Shown in pieces: positions 11,201 through 20,671 of a stretch of DNA of 64,000 nucleotides. Numbering within the stretch: position 1 is the stretch's first letter; the number at the start of each line of letters is the position of its first letter. Source of the DNA: Moesziomyces globuligerus (Eukaryota; Basidiomycota; Ustilaginomycetes; Ustilaginales; Ustilaginaceae); the NCBI GenBank assembly GCA_030849465.1, contig JARVLF010000024.1, positions 218,501 to 282,500 on the forward strand, given 5' to 3'. Under the pieces are notes generated by a model, which saw nothing but the letters and a program-made list of their open reading frames with translations, had not been told where the DNA came from and ran no database searches. The position numbers and the translations under genes were made by a program.

Positions 11201-12161
11201 TCTTGATGGTGCCTGTCTGCGGCTCCGGGTCCAGTTGCGACTGTACTGGTGGGCTCGATGCGGCGGTAGTGGGCTGCAAGCCGAGATCGGGATTTAGTTG
11301 TGCGAGCGAGACCGAGGCAGGTTGGCAATCCTTCGAGCCGGTCGGGCCATTTGCGTTGTTCGGCACGACAGCAAATTGAGGTGTGGCCGCGTCGGAAGAA
11401 TGTACGACATTGTCGCTGGACTTGAATGTCTCTTTCTCGCCTTTACGATTACCATTAGGTCGAGCCGAGGTGGGAGCGGAAGATGGATGCGATGAGGCCG
11501 TCTCTGTGCGATCACCATTCACCTTGGGTTGCTTTGCTCGCCTCGGGGTCTCTGGGGCGTCGTTGGGCGCTGGACGGCGGACAATCATCGAGGGAGATTG
11601 CGCGACTTGGGAAGGATTCGCAGGCTGCTTGACGGCGCTGAGCTGAGAAGAGTTGGGAAGGGGAGAGGCGCCCGTTGTGGTGACGTTGATTTTGAGCTTG
11701 GGCGTGGAGGCGGCGTGGGCAGCGAGCGCCCTGAGGTCGTGCTCGTCATCGAGATCGCAGAGCACGCCGTCTGGATTGACGTAGCTCATTTCGACGGGTG
11801 CAGAGGGCGCAAATCTGAACTTGGTCCTCGCCATGTCCCTGAGCGAGTCGAGCTCCTGCGGGAAGGTGTCATCGTGGACGCGCTCGAAGCCGCGCTGGGC
11901 AGGGCCGCTAAAGAGGATGACCGAGGGGGACGAGGGAAGCGCAAGACGGGGCGGGTCTTGTTTCGAGCGAAAGCTGAAGGGAGAAAAGGAGTCGGCATGC
12001 TGACGAGCAGCGAAGCGATTGATGGGCGTGGCGGGAGAGGCCTCTGGCGCATCTGGCTTGAGATCCACATCGGATGGTCGAGGCCCGCGCCCTTTCCGCC
12101 GACGACCTTTGGCCTTGGATGACTGGGACAGCGCGGGAGAGGCGAACGAGGTGAGCGACAT
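8292..12161 (-). CDS. Large AT-hook and zinc-knuckle nuclear protein, function unknown
   Basis: A single-exon protein of 1289 residues from the ATG at 12161. The N-terminus is basic (KAKGRRRKGRG). A folded-looking block near residues 112-160 (FRFAPSAPVEMSYVNPDG, then LCDLDDEHDLRALAAHA) resembles a PB1- or ubiquitin-like fold; nucleolar Net1/Dnt1-type proteins also begin with such a domain, but I cannot prove homology. Two AT-hook cores, KRPRGRPKK and GRPRGRPPKK, indicate DNA binding. A Lys-rich unit (TAAEKRAEAAKKKRASKAAE) occurs twice, followed by a small Cys/His motif, CVVCGASPYHDKEGCPVW, that may bind zinc. The C-terminal third is Ser/Asp/Glu-rich. Composition is Ala/Pro/Ser-heavy and mostly disordered. 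A chromatin or nucleolar role is inferred. Confidence 0.75.
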   Translation of the reverse strand: MSLTSFASPALSQSSKAKGRRRKGRGPRPSDVDLKPDAPEASPATPINRFAARQHADSFSPFSFRSKQDPPRLALPSSPSVILFSGPAQRGFERVHDDTFPQELDSLRDMARTKFRFAPSAPVEMSYVNPDGVLCDLDDEHDLRALAAHAASTPKLKINVTTTGASPLPNSSQLSAVKQPANPSQVAQSPSMIVRRPAPNDAPETPRRAKQPKVNGDRTETASSHPSSAPTSARPNGNRKGEKETFKSSDNVVHSSDAATPQFAVVPNNANGPTGSKDCQPASVSLAQLNPDLGLQPTTAASSPPVQSQLDPEPQTGTIKITASASQPVPPSAEANGATKPSNKRKRAASPAQAEAPASDAVSSPAPSSPTAPIAKRPRGRPKKMLDPNAAPNATQPTQTAAVPNAEIPTKIADQLAPTPAPTPAEVAASKADESPLAPVTLPKRATRAAASKTPSARTPFVEAFFRQDDLIAPSTDTANVEPASETLVQPAAAEKPNVSAPAMQATSTTAEAASAKTIAKATATGRPRGRPPKKAPEPVPEAVEKPASQPEVDPSQGSSAAVPASKPVRKTRAIKASKEDATNIEIAAPPAQPDSTAAAPAASEATTTVADSTKSSQATADTAAPSSSDPSAVGDKPAKITAAEKRAEAAKKKRASKAAEAATAAPSAEADALKSSQMTVDTIGDASAPSSSAPVPEADGANGANGEPVELTAAEKRAAAAKKKRASKAAETKAAKAAKQSEEAAAEAAGPASCVVCGASPYHDKEGCPVWLGGSQAILDLLAMIRNKGNKTKKEKESSHVLYRWLAEQFGVSQSDAEPSQATTQPSQAASVAQPAAETGVSGSDASQAAATAATPPQDEAQGEDAGKKAAPARATAQKRKAAVKASTTEVTAETELPPPSGIEGPAPANESATRATAPRGRKKNVVAAAEIEPRIALTPSSPAIPTPSQSQETFPGLRAPSESSEAELATSPLLSAAPREADDMDVDPLPSQTAAASNSKSSAEQQLEERKRRMKQGERAARKASAKSQRDRSSASASDTSSDSSDGGDSSDSGGDSDGETGAGSRSHGDISVRSKSGPRKSGSRHRGAAAASSSSDSDSASSGSGSSSNSDSETESEPEAAPASPAKPASRQGGGRGTQRTNPFMRGLTPISTSQPNGSAPSTARKTTPHMRLSDLNPTALRQNSSQPGSPMSTGNSTPLSAPAAPAVETIDEIQNDSGSEYDSDSSDSSSSSSDDEAPGRKRGSARFKTASTQSKRAGTKGGAPAAAVAAPAKKRRGVFSYFSQS

Positions 12162-12959
12162 GGTGGCGAGCGTTTGGGGCGCGAATAGGATCAGTTGTGG
12201 CCTTCTGGTCGATCGTTATGATTAGGTCCGGCGGCTCGAGCGGGTGAGCGGATGATCCATGAATAGAAAGGCAGAAGCGACAAGCGCCGGGGCTAGGTTC
12301 AGCGCCGTGCTGGATGGGGATGTGTTAATATATCCATGTCAGAGGGACACGGAGTGTGCCTTTGGCTCTGTTGATGCGGTGACGGAAGAAGGGAAGCAGG
12401 TCATCTCGACGCCCAAAGCCAGCCAGGTGCCAAGTCGACTTTTTTTCGGCTCTGCCGGCGCTCTGTCGACCTTGCGTGGAGGTCGAGCCAAACAAAAATT
12501 CTGCCGCTTGCTTTCGGCCCTCTCTGGTGATTTTGACCTTAATTTTAGTCGGCCATTGATTTTTTTTCTTTTTAAGTTTTCAGGCTTCTTTTGACTCGAG
12601 AGTCGCTTTTGAGCTCTGCGCCCTGCACCACAGTACACCTGCACGACCACGATCCGCGTCCCGACGATGATGAACGCGCACGCCGTGCATATTCCGTAGA
12701 CGATGCCACACGCTGTCCTTCCGATGAGGTCCGGTCGCGATCAACAAAGGGCCCATCGCGCGAACTTCATCCTAAAACAGAGGTAACCTTATATGGCAGA
12801 GCGATAGGCGATTAAAAGCGGATAGAAATACATGATAGACAGGTGTGGCCGTTGCTAGTAGTGCTGTGCTGCTTTTCCCAGGGATCCAGTCAATGAAGCT
12901 TCCGTAAAGGAGTGGGTTGCGGACGCATGCCCCAGACATGCGTGACTCGGGCGCCGTGT
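12162..12959. other. Intergenic region with AT-rich promoter segment
   Basis: This 0.8 kb gap lies between two minus-strand genes. Around 12480-12600 it is noticeably T-rich on the plus strand (runs such as TTTTTTTC near 12560), which stands out in this GC-rich area. It probably holds the promoter of the AT-hook gene and the 3' end of the Zn2Cys6 gene. No gene is recognised. Confidence 0.5.
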
Positions 12960-15335
12960 TCAGCAAAGTATCCCGTCACGGCTTGTGCCTCGCGAGCGCT
13001 CCGAGAGCATCGAGCGTACCGCAGGCGGGGGCGGATAGACGGCATGCTTGGATGCGCCGAACGACGACGAGGTCGCCGCGCCCGTCGAGGACTGCGAGCC
13101 ACTGGGCGCGGAAGCATGCATTCCTGCTCCCTGCGTGGGGGTCGTCGCCTCGTCCTCATCCTCGTCCATCTCGGCACTGCTGCGCTTGACGCCGCGGCTG
13201 CTGCTGCTGCTGCTGCTGCTGCTCTCCGAGGCTTGGTGCGCAGGCTTGGCAGCGTCGCTCGGTTCGCGATGATCGGAGGACACGACCGAGTGCGGTGTGC
13301 GTCCAGACGCCTCCGATGTCTCCCAACCCGCCGTTGCCGCGCGGCTTGACGGAGCAGCGCCAGCAGCACCAGCAGAAGGGGTCCGGAAGCCACCGGACTG
13401 CGATGCGTCGTGCGAGTAGGGCGAGCGCAGCAGCGCTGGGTCCGGGTGCACTGCGTCGTTGCCGAGCTTGAGCAAGCTCGCAACAATGTAAGCTCGGTCC
13501 AGCGTCTCGCGTCGGTACAAGTCGACGCCAAAGCCGCCGCCGAGGTGCAGCCGAACGCTGTAAAAGTCGTACATGCCGTTGCGCTGTCGCAGACGCATGT
13601 TCTCCTGCACAAAGATGGTGCCTGCTGCCGGCGTCATCAGTCGAGCTGCGGGCGTGCTCATCACCACCTCGGCTGCCGCCGGCACCGCCTGGGGCACCAC
13701 ACCTACAGGATCGATCAGCGACGTCCAGATGTCCTGTAGCCGGCTCGTTTCCGACGGGTGCACGAGCTCAAACAGCGAGCGCTCGTTGAGCTCACTCGGC
13801 ATGTATCCGAGGAGCGCCGTCACCTCGTCAGAGATTCGCGCGCACTGCAGGTTGGTGGAGCAGATCATCGTCACCACGGCCGACATGATCGAGTCCGAAG
13901 CGTCGGATGCTGGCCCCGAGAGGTAGGATCCCGTTGAAGATTGCGACGCGTGGTGCGCATGGCCGTGAGCTAGCTGTTGCTGTTGTGGATGCTGCTGCTG
14001 CTGCTGCGGATGATAGTGCTGATAAGGGTGTTCGTACGAGAGCGAGTGGGAATGCTGACGCGCGCCCATTGAAGGGGGCGAGAAGGCGTTGGTCGGCGTG
14101 TCGCGCGTGTGCGAAGCCGACTGATAGGACGAAGCCAACGCGGCATGGGCGACAGCGTGGTGGTGTATGTCCGTGGGACGGCGCAGATGGTCGGGCCGCG
14201 AGAAGGGATAGCTGGAAGCCGAGACAGAGTTAGAGGCGCTGCGGGGATGCGACGAGGCGCCGTGAGTTGCTCCGCTGACATGCATGACCGAGCTCGAGGA
14301 GGCGAGGGGCGGCGAGAGCAGCTCCGAGGTGCGCGTGGGAGAGCGGAAGTAGCCTGATTCCGAGCCTGGCGATTGGCGGGTGTAGGAAGCGGAGGCGGGC
14401 GAACCCGAGACGTCGCTCTTGCCGTCGAGCGTGTGGAGCGTGGCGACAGCGGTCTGGGAGGCTGGGCGATCCTTGAGGCGCGGTCTACCGCGCTTCTTGT
14501 GTTGGACGTCGATGCAGGTGTCGCTCTTGCCGAGATTGACGCAGCGGCGGCAGGGCCTGCCTACATCGCAGGCAAGATGAGCGCGCTTGCAGTTGAGGCA
14601 GGCTGAAGGCACGTGCGCCTTGGCGGGCTTGCGTGCGGCGGGCGAGGGCTCCTCGGCGGTGGGAGAGACGAGGCCGGCGATGGCGCCGTCCGAGGCGAGC
14701 GATCGGGATGGGTGCTGGTCGACAAAGTGGCCGGAGAAAGAGGGAAGTTTGGCGTCTTGGGCGGGTCTGCGGGTGTCATTGGCGGGCGCATCGCGTGAGG
14801 TGCGATAGGAGGAGGTGGCATGTGCGCCGTTGAGGGGTGGGACGCGCTGTGCGTCGAAGCCATGCCAGCTGGTGGAGGCAGGGAGGCTGGCGGAGAGGGA
14901 AGGGAGCAGGAAGGCGTTGGTGGACGCCGTGCTGCCGCCGGCGGAGGAGGAGGAGGAGGAGGATGAGGAGAGCGGAGGGAGGTGACGCGAGAAGGAAGAG
15001 GCTGCGATGTCGGAGGAGCGGTGATCGAGCGGAGGCGAGCGAAGCTCCTTCCAGAGGGGAGGAGGATTCTGTCGGTTGCGATCGTGATAGGAAGAGGAGG
15101 TGGAGGCGTAGGAGGCGGAGATGGGATGGTGATAGGAGTGGAGGCGGGTAGGCATGGGCGGCGGCAGCGTGGTGGTTGTCGGGGACTTCGAGAGGGCGTG
15201 CAGCTGAGGAGGGGAGAGCTGTTCGCGGCGGAGTGACGAGGTGGAAGCAAAGCCGTCGGTATGGCGCGTCAAGGAGGGGCTCAGAGGTGGAAGCTTGGTG
15301 TCATGGGCCGTGGTGTGGCTCTCTGATTCAGCCAT
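12960..15335 (-). CDS. Zn(II)2Cys6 transcription factor with AT-hook and PAS domain
   Basis: A 791-residue single-exon protein with ATG at 15335. The binuclear zinc cluster spans residues 246-274 (CLNCKRAHLACDVGRPC then RRCVNLGKSDTC) with all six cysteines. It is followed at once by a basic AT-hook-like arm, KKRGRPRLKDRP (about 280-291). A PAS-type domain lies near 480-640: the stretch IMSAVVTMICSTNLQCARIS, then DEVTALLGYMPSELNERSLF and ELVHPSETSRL, then a beta-rich end, FYSVRLHLGGGFGVDLYRR. Zinc cluster plus PAS is known in fungal metabolic regulators such as the Ert1/Rds2 group; equivalence is not shown. Long Ser/His/Gln tracts surround the domains. It probably binds CGG-containing promoters and senses a signal or partner through PAS. 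It has about 5 kb of gene-free upstream DNA. Confidence 0.88.
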   Translation of the reverse strand: MAESESHTTAHDTKLPPLSPSLTRHTDGFASTSSLRREQLSPPQLHALSKSPTTTTLPPPMPTRLHSYHHPISASYASTSSSYHDRNRQNPPPLWKELRSPPLDHRSSDIAASSFSRHLPPLSSSSSSSSSAGGSTASTNAFLLPSLSASLPASTSWHGFDAQRVPPLNGAHATSSYRTSRDAPANDTRRPAQDAKLPSFSGHFVDQHPSRSLASDGAIAGLVSPTAEEPSPAARKPAKAHVPSACLNCKRAHLACDVGRPCRRCVNLGKSDTCIDVQHKKRGRPRLKDRPASQTAVATLHTLDGKSDVSGSPASASYTRQSPGSESGYFRSPTRTSELLSPPLASSSSVMHVSGATHGASSHPRSASNSVSASSYPFSRPDHLRRPTDIHHHAVAHAALASSYQSASHTRDTPTNAFSPPSMGARQHSHSLSYEHPYQHYHPQQQQQHPQQQQLAHGHAHHASQSSTGSYLSGPASDASDSIMSAVVTMICSTNLQCARISDEVTALLGYMPSELNERSLFELVHPSETSRLQDIWTSLIDPVGVVPQAVPAAAEVVMSTPAARLMTPAAGTIFVQENMRLRQRNGMYDFYSVRLHLGGGFGVDLYRRETLDRAYIVASLLKLGNDAVHPDPALLRSPYSHDASQSGGFRTPSAGAAGAAPSSRAATAGWETSEASGRTPHSVVSSDHREPSDAAKPAHQASESSSSSSSSSRGVKRSSAEMDEDEDEATTPTQGAGMHASAPSGSQSSTGAATSSSFGASKHAVYPPPPAVRSMLSERSRGTSRDGILC

Positions 15336-15635
15336 GGCGGTGAAGTCTCAGCTGTGACGAGGGCGAAGGGAGGGGGAAAGTAAGAGGGTGGTGAGGATGC
15401 GCGCGTTGCGCTGCCCTGTCGGAGCGAAGGCTGAAAGGCGTAGAATTCTGAGAGATGCGTTGTGGTTGCTTGGGTGCAGAGGCGAGCTGAGTCGACGGAT
15501 TGTGCGAGAGGGAGTGCAGCGAGGTTGAGCCAGGGTGGAGCTGAGCTCTTGGTGGTCGCGAGCACGAGCGAGATTGCCGGAGATGTCGTCGAAGCGGCAA
15601 GCGCGTGAGTGCGGATGGGACAGAGGGGAAGGTTG

Positions 15636-15670
15636 ACGGATGGATGGATGGATGGATGGACGGATGGTGG
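15636..15670. repeat. GGAT tetranucleotide microsatellite
   Basis: About seven to eight near-perfect GGAT units with one GGAC variant, lying about 300 bases upstream of the Zn2Cys6-PAS start codon. Probably part of its promoter or leader. Confidence 0.85.
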
Positions 15671-16676
15671 AGGACATGCGATATGGGATGGAGGAGGGAG
15701 CAGAGGAGTAGCAAGCAAGTCTATGGTCGAGGAGAGGGGAGGGGAGGGGGAGGATGAGGGGGAAAAGCGGGGTTGTTTGGTGGGCGAATGGGGTCTCGCA
15801 AATCTCGTGGGGCCACGAGGCCGAGGCGGAGAGCGCAGGAGGAAGAGCGAGCGAGAGAGGATGAGCCAGCTGCGACCATCCGAAGACGGGACTGCGGACG
15901 AGTCGGAGCAGCGCTGAGCAGCGCTGGGCAGAGCTGGGCAGAGCTGAGCGGACGAGGCAGCGTTGAAACGGCAACGGTTTTCGGCAAAGCGGCCCCCCCC
16001 TTCCCCCCACACACACTCTTGCGCAACGGTTGCGATGCCAAAGCTAAAAGCTTGAAAGAGCCGTTCCTGAAGCGCTACAATGGGCAGACCATCTGTGAGG
16101 GGCGAGGCCGTGGCGTCCCACCCCGCCCCGCACGCGAGCGAGCGACGAAACCAAAGGACGGCCGTCAATCCCACCAAGCGGGGGAGGAACCAATGCAGCG
16201 CTATTCCGGCTGGACCGACTGCCTCCTGCTGCCGCCAACTGGTGCCCAACCGACCCCACGGCCATGCGCCTCTCTTACGCCACACGGGCAACGTAGATAT
16301 GCAGCTGGGGCAGCTGGTGCAGCGGTGAAGCAGCGGTGCCGCTGTCCAGCCAGAGCAGCACGCTCGAGTGCCAGAGCCGGATGGGCCGAATCCGCAACGT
16401 GCCAAATTAGGGCGCAACGGAAAACGGAGAAAATCCGAAATCTACGAGGGCCATGAAATCGGCGTGGCACGCCTGGCAGCCGTTGCCTGCGGGGGCCCTC
16501 GGCCCTTTTGGCTCCAATCCACGCCAAGCGAGCCCCCAGCCGAGGCGAGCCAGCGCGGGGCAAAAAGAGCCAAAATCCCACCCCGCCGACCGGCCATCCT
16601 ACGCCGGTCTGGACAATCGACTGCACCGTCCACTTCGGAGCCTCCCCTTCCACATTTCGTTTCGAATCCCATCCCA

Positions 16677-16690
16677 CCCCCCCCCCCCCC
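16677..16690. repeat. Poly-C run of 14 bases
   Basis: An uninterrupted homopolymer of C in gene-free DNA. Its length may vary or be a sequencing uncertainty. Confidence 0.9.
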
Positions 16691-19600
16691 GCGCCCTGGC
16701 CCTGGCCTCCCTCCCACCTTGACCGAAGCGTCGCCGAACATGGCTTCGAGCGGCGGACAGATTCGATGCAGCGGTCAAGCGTCGGATGTAGCCATCCGTG
16801 CTTTGCGCTCTTGATAAGCGTCTGTCTTAGCCCCGCCACGAGGGAGCGCGGTCCGTTCGAGGTACTGTACAGTGTCGGACCAAGACGAGATGCAAGCCTG
16901 GATCTCTCCGCACTGGCACTACGACAGAGCCAGTGTCCATCCAAAAAGAGAGGTCGGATTATTTTTTTTCCTTCCTCCCCCTTCCCTTTCCTTGGCCAGC
17001 GAGCCGAGCGGAGGATTCTCTCTGCCACGCCATGAGCCATCCGTCCATTGCGACGCGCTGCGGCGGTCCCAATACGCCAAGGGTCAGGTGCGCCGGCCCT
17101 CACCGAGCCGACCCTGATTGCCCCTGGTCCGAAAAACTCTCCGCGACATCCATCCGCACTCGCGCTGCCCCTCGGTTTGCGAATCGGTCTCTCCGTCGAC
17201 CGCTCGCGTGGCTCGTGTCCTGTCTCCTCTCGCTCTCGGTCGAGCCGTGGCTTGCCCATGCGCACAAGAGTCACTTGACCTCGTCCCCGCCCCACTCGAC
17301 GCAACCGACCGAGCTCCTACCTAACTTACCTCGGCCCTGACTGGAGCTGCCCCCTCTTCAGCATGCGAGCTCGGCTTTGTCCGAAGTGCCGCTGCCACCC
17401 GATCCCGCCATCGGATGAACGTCCGCTCGAGTGGGAGCATGACGATGTGGGGCTGGCAGCTTGTACTGTCACGTTGCTGCGCCCACAGTGCTCGCGCGCT
17501 TCCGTCGCTGCAGGCTCGTTCCCCCACGCTGAAGACGTGCAAAGGGGCGTCGAGGTTGACCGGCCATGCGCGCGCCTATCGGGTTGACCGCAAGCATTGC
17601 GATTCAGGCCCTCTGCTTGGCCGTCGGTGGCCGTCGCCGACCGATGGCTCGCACCCGCAGTCGCCCATGTGATTCGCATCCTATCTCTCCCTCCCTGACT
17701 CTCCTTTTTCCTTGGCTAGCGTCTGGGGATGGCTCGATTGAGCCGGTGTGACCCGCTCTCCTTGACTTGCCGGCATCGTTCCTGTCCTGGAATTGCAAGG
17801 CTCCCCGGCGCCAGCTTCGCTTTGACCTGCCGATCCCGACCTCGGATCCGCCGCCCACAGACATCCAGCTATCTTGGGACGATCTGCGCTCCTTTTTCCG
17901 AAGTCCGAAGTCGGCTTTCGCGCCTTGAACGCTTGTCGGTCCGGGGATGATGACTGATGCAAGTCTGCGACATCTATTCTCGTCGTCGCCTGACGCATCA
18001 CTGCATTGCTGCCATCGACGGATGTCCGTAGCGTACCGTGGCGCCGACCGATTGCGACCCTTGACCTGACTCAAGTGGGGGAAACAAGCAGAAAAAGGCG
18101 CTCGAATTGAGGTCGAGAAAAGATGCCTCGAACGAGCCCCCTGGCTCCAACAGACAGACAACCTAGCCCACTTCACCTGTCGCATCGGTCATATCGAGGC
18201 GACCATCAGAGTCGAGGTTATGTCGAAAGACAAGAGCTGCGACCATGTCAGCAGGGAGCAGGGACGAGCGTTGCCAGCAGCTGGCGTGTACCGAAATGCG
18301 AGATGTGAGATTGCCAACCAAGACGGTGAAAATCGGCGATCTGGGCGACGTCGCCGATGCGAGCCTGAGAGGCTAGCCTGCCAAACCCTGGGGACTGAAG
18401 GGGACCTGCGCTCTTGGCCAGGGCCAGGGTGCGGCTCGGCTGACTGCCTGCTGGACGTGCTCTGGGCGGTTGTGGCCCGCCGATGGCCCGCGGGTGGGCC
18501 GCTGCGCGCACTGACCATCACGCCTAAATTCCATCGCGCCGGGCGCCAATCCAACACGCCAGCCGACCCGACACGGCTGGTCGGGCGAGATTCCAGCGGG
18601 AGTTCGATCTTGGATCCCGTTCGCTTGGCAAGAATTAGGCAAGGGCCGAGACGCGGTATGGTCGATCAGCGAATAGGGCTCGCCTGCCTGGGGCAGGGTT
18701 GGTGGTATCGATGGTTTCCTGCTGCAAGCCGCACCTGCTTGCACCTTCCGAATCAAGCGGCACAGCAAGCAGCTGCCAAGCGAGCCGCCAGCCAGATTGC
18801 GCCTTTTCACTGCCCATCCGTATTCACGCTAGCCGCCGAGTGCGGGCACCACATCAGCATCTGAGCCCGACCTCTTACCTCTTCCGCAAGCACTGGTAAA
18901 GCAACGGTCAAGTCTGCCCAGCGCAGCAGCGGAGAGCGCTAAGGCGAAAAGACAGAGAGGGGTATTGGCATGAATCCGTACAGCACCGTGAGCTGGCTGC
19001 CAGGAAGCGGATGTGCCGATGCAGTTCTAGACTGCGGAATCGGAGGCAGTTTCACTGCGAATACTGTGGCTGGGTGCGGATGTTCCGTGTGACATTTGGC
19101 ATGAGTGCAAGCGCGGTACTGTAACTCCAACGCGCCCAGACGAGACGAGACGAGGTGACGCGAGCTCACGACAGGCGAGGCGAGCCCAGGCGAAGCGTCG
19201 CACTGCCGCCAACTCGGCTTTTCCGCCTGGCGCGCCCGTCAGCGAGTCATGCTGTGGTGCCGAGATGAGGGCCGGCCCTAACGCAAGGGCAAGGGCATGG
19301 GCAAGGGCAAGCAAAAGCCAAGCCTGTAGCGCGCTATTCACCCCACGCGCTACACTGACAGTTACAGGATCTGTTCGGCTGCACCGACGCTTGGACGAGT
19401 GGCCCGCGCCTTCGGGGTCTGCGCCGCACTGGCAACTTGACAGGAGCGTGACTGCCCAAAGCGAGCCAGCTGCCGCACGAGTCCAATCGGCACCACCGCT
19501 TCAGCTCGGCTCCATTTCCACGCCCGAGTGTGCTTGCTCCCTCGCTCCTTGGCTCGGCTCTCGCCATCGCGATCCAACCGCCTCCGCTTGCTCCTCCTCT

Positions 19601-20671
19601 TCCTCTTCACTCCTACTCCTCCTCCCCTCTCTTGCCCTCGCACCCCTGCGCATCGCCCCACCAGCGCGCCGTCATCCATCAACGCATCGGCATCGACCGT
19701 TCATCATCCGCCGCCGTCTCCAGCACGCCGTCGACATCGCCTTCCCCCGTTATCGATCCCCACCGTGGCGTTCGTGGCTGAGCACAGCCCAGCAGCTGGT
19801 TTGCTGCTCCGCCCTGGCCCTGCTCACCGCTCGTCGCGTCTGCTTCGGCCGCCTCGCCTCGCCACCACCACCGTGCCTCAGCCACGCTCGACTTCATCAT
19901 CCGCCCAATCTTCCCGTCCGAGGCAGCGTCTCGGAAGCACCGGGCCCCACTCTCACTTGTTCCCCCCGTGCCGTTCTCACGTCCATCCCAGCCACGATCA
20001 CCTCTGACCATCCTGTCATCGTCACCTCCAGCCTTCCGTCCGCGTCAAGGCTTCGCCCGCTGCTCTTGACAGCTATCCTCCACTCTCATCCGCCTCCGAG
20101 CGCCTGCCGACAACGCTCCAACCTTGGCGTCGCTAGATCCAGATTGCCGACCTCATTCCACCGCTGCCCTGCACTCGTGCAGATTCCCGACCGCATCCTA
20201 CAAATCGGCGGCCTGCTTCATTTCCGCCGGCAAGAACACGCGCACCACCTCATCCTCTCTTCCGTGCGGCGTTGCTAGACGTCTCATAAATCGACAACCC
20301 TCGGCCACCCTGACACTCCACCGCCCAACCACTTGGTTCATCCGTCGGTCCCGCAGAACCTCCCCCGTCTCCCTCGACCCTGGTTGAGAGGCAGAGCATC
20401 GGCTTGACATTCTTCGTCCATCGGCTTCCCATCCACTCCCTGCCGCTACAGGCCTGGTAGATGTCTGGCTCCAGTCAGTCGCTTCGACCCTCATCGCCAA
20501 CTGGCATCCTTCGCCTCCTCTTCTTTCCCTAGACCCTCGGCGCCTCGTCTTCAAACCCCCAAAAACTCGCGTCGCTCGCGGACATCCGGCGGTCGTGCCT
20601 CTTCGCGTCCACCTCCGCGCCAGCGTCTCTCTCTCTCTGCCAGCCTGGGAAGGTCAAGTAGCTTGCCAAGC

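Larger units (their letters stand above)
15336..20671. other. 5.3 kb gene-free stretch between two regulator genes
   Basis: This region lies between the divergently transcribed Zn2Cys6-PAS and CSL genes. Several long open frames exist (for example about 370 codons on the minus strand at 15281-16417 and 16201-17304, and 337 codons on the plus strand at 19265-20278), but all are Arg/Pro/Ser-rich, overlap each other, lack domains and look like chance frames in GC-rich DNA. Features that can be seen are a GGAT repeat near 15636-15670, a run of 14 C at 16677-16690, and a strongly pyrimidine-rich plus-strand segment from about 19530 to 20660 just upstream of the CSL start, which looks like promoter and long leader. 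Long non-coding transcripts or complex promoters are possible. Confidence 0.5.

Noticed and set aside
15281..17304. Overlapping minus-strand frames of about 370 codons upstream of the Zn2Cys6 gene
   Set aside because: They overlap each other and other frames, are Arg/Pro/Ser-rich, lack domains and show no supporting splice pattern.
19265..20278. 337-codon plus-strand frame upstream of the CSL gene
   Set aside because: Arg/Ser/Pro-rich translation of a C/T-rich leader-like region; more likely untranslated or promoter DNA.
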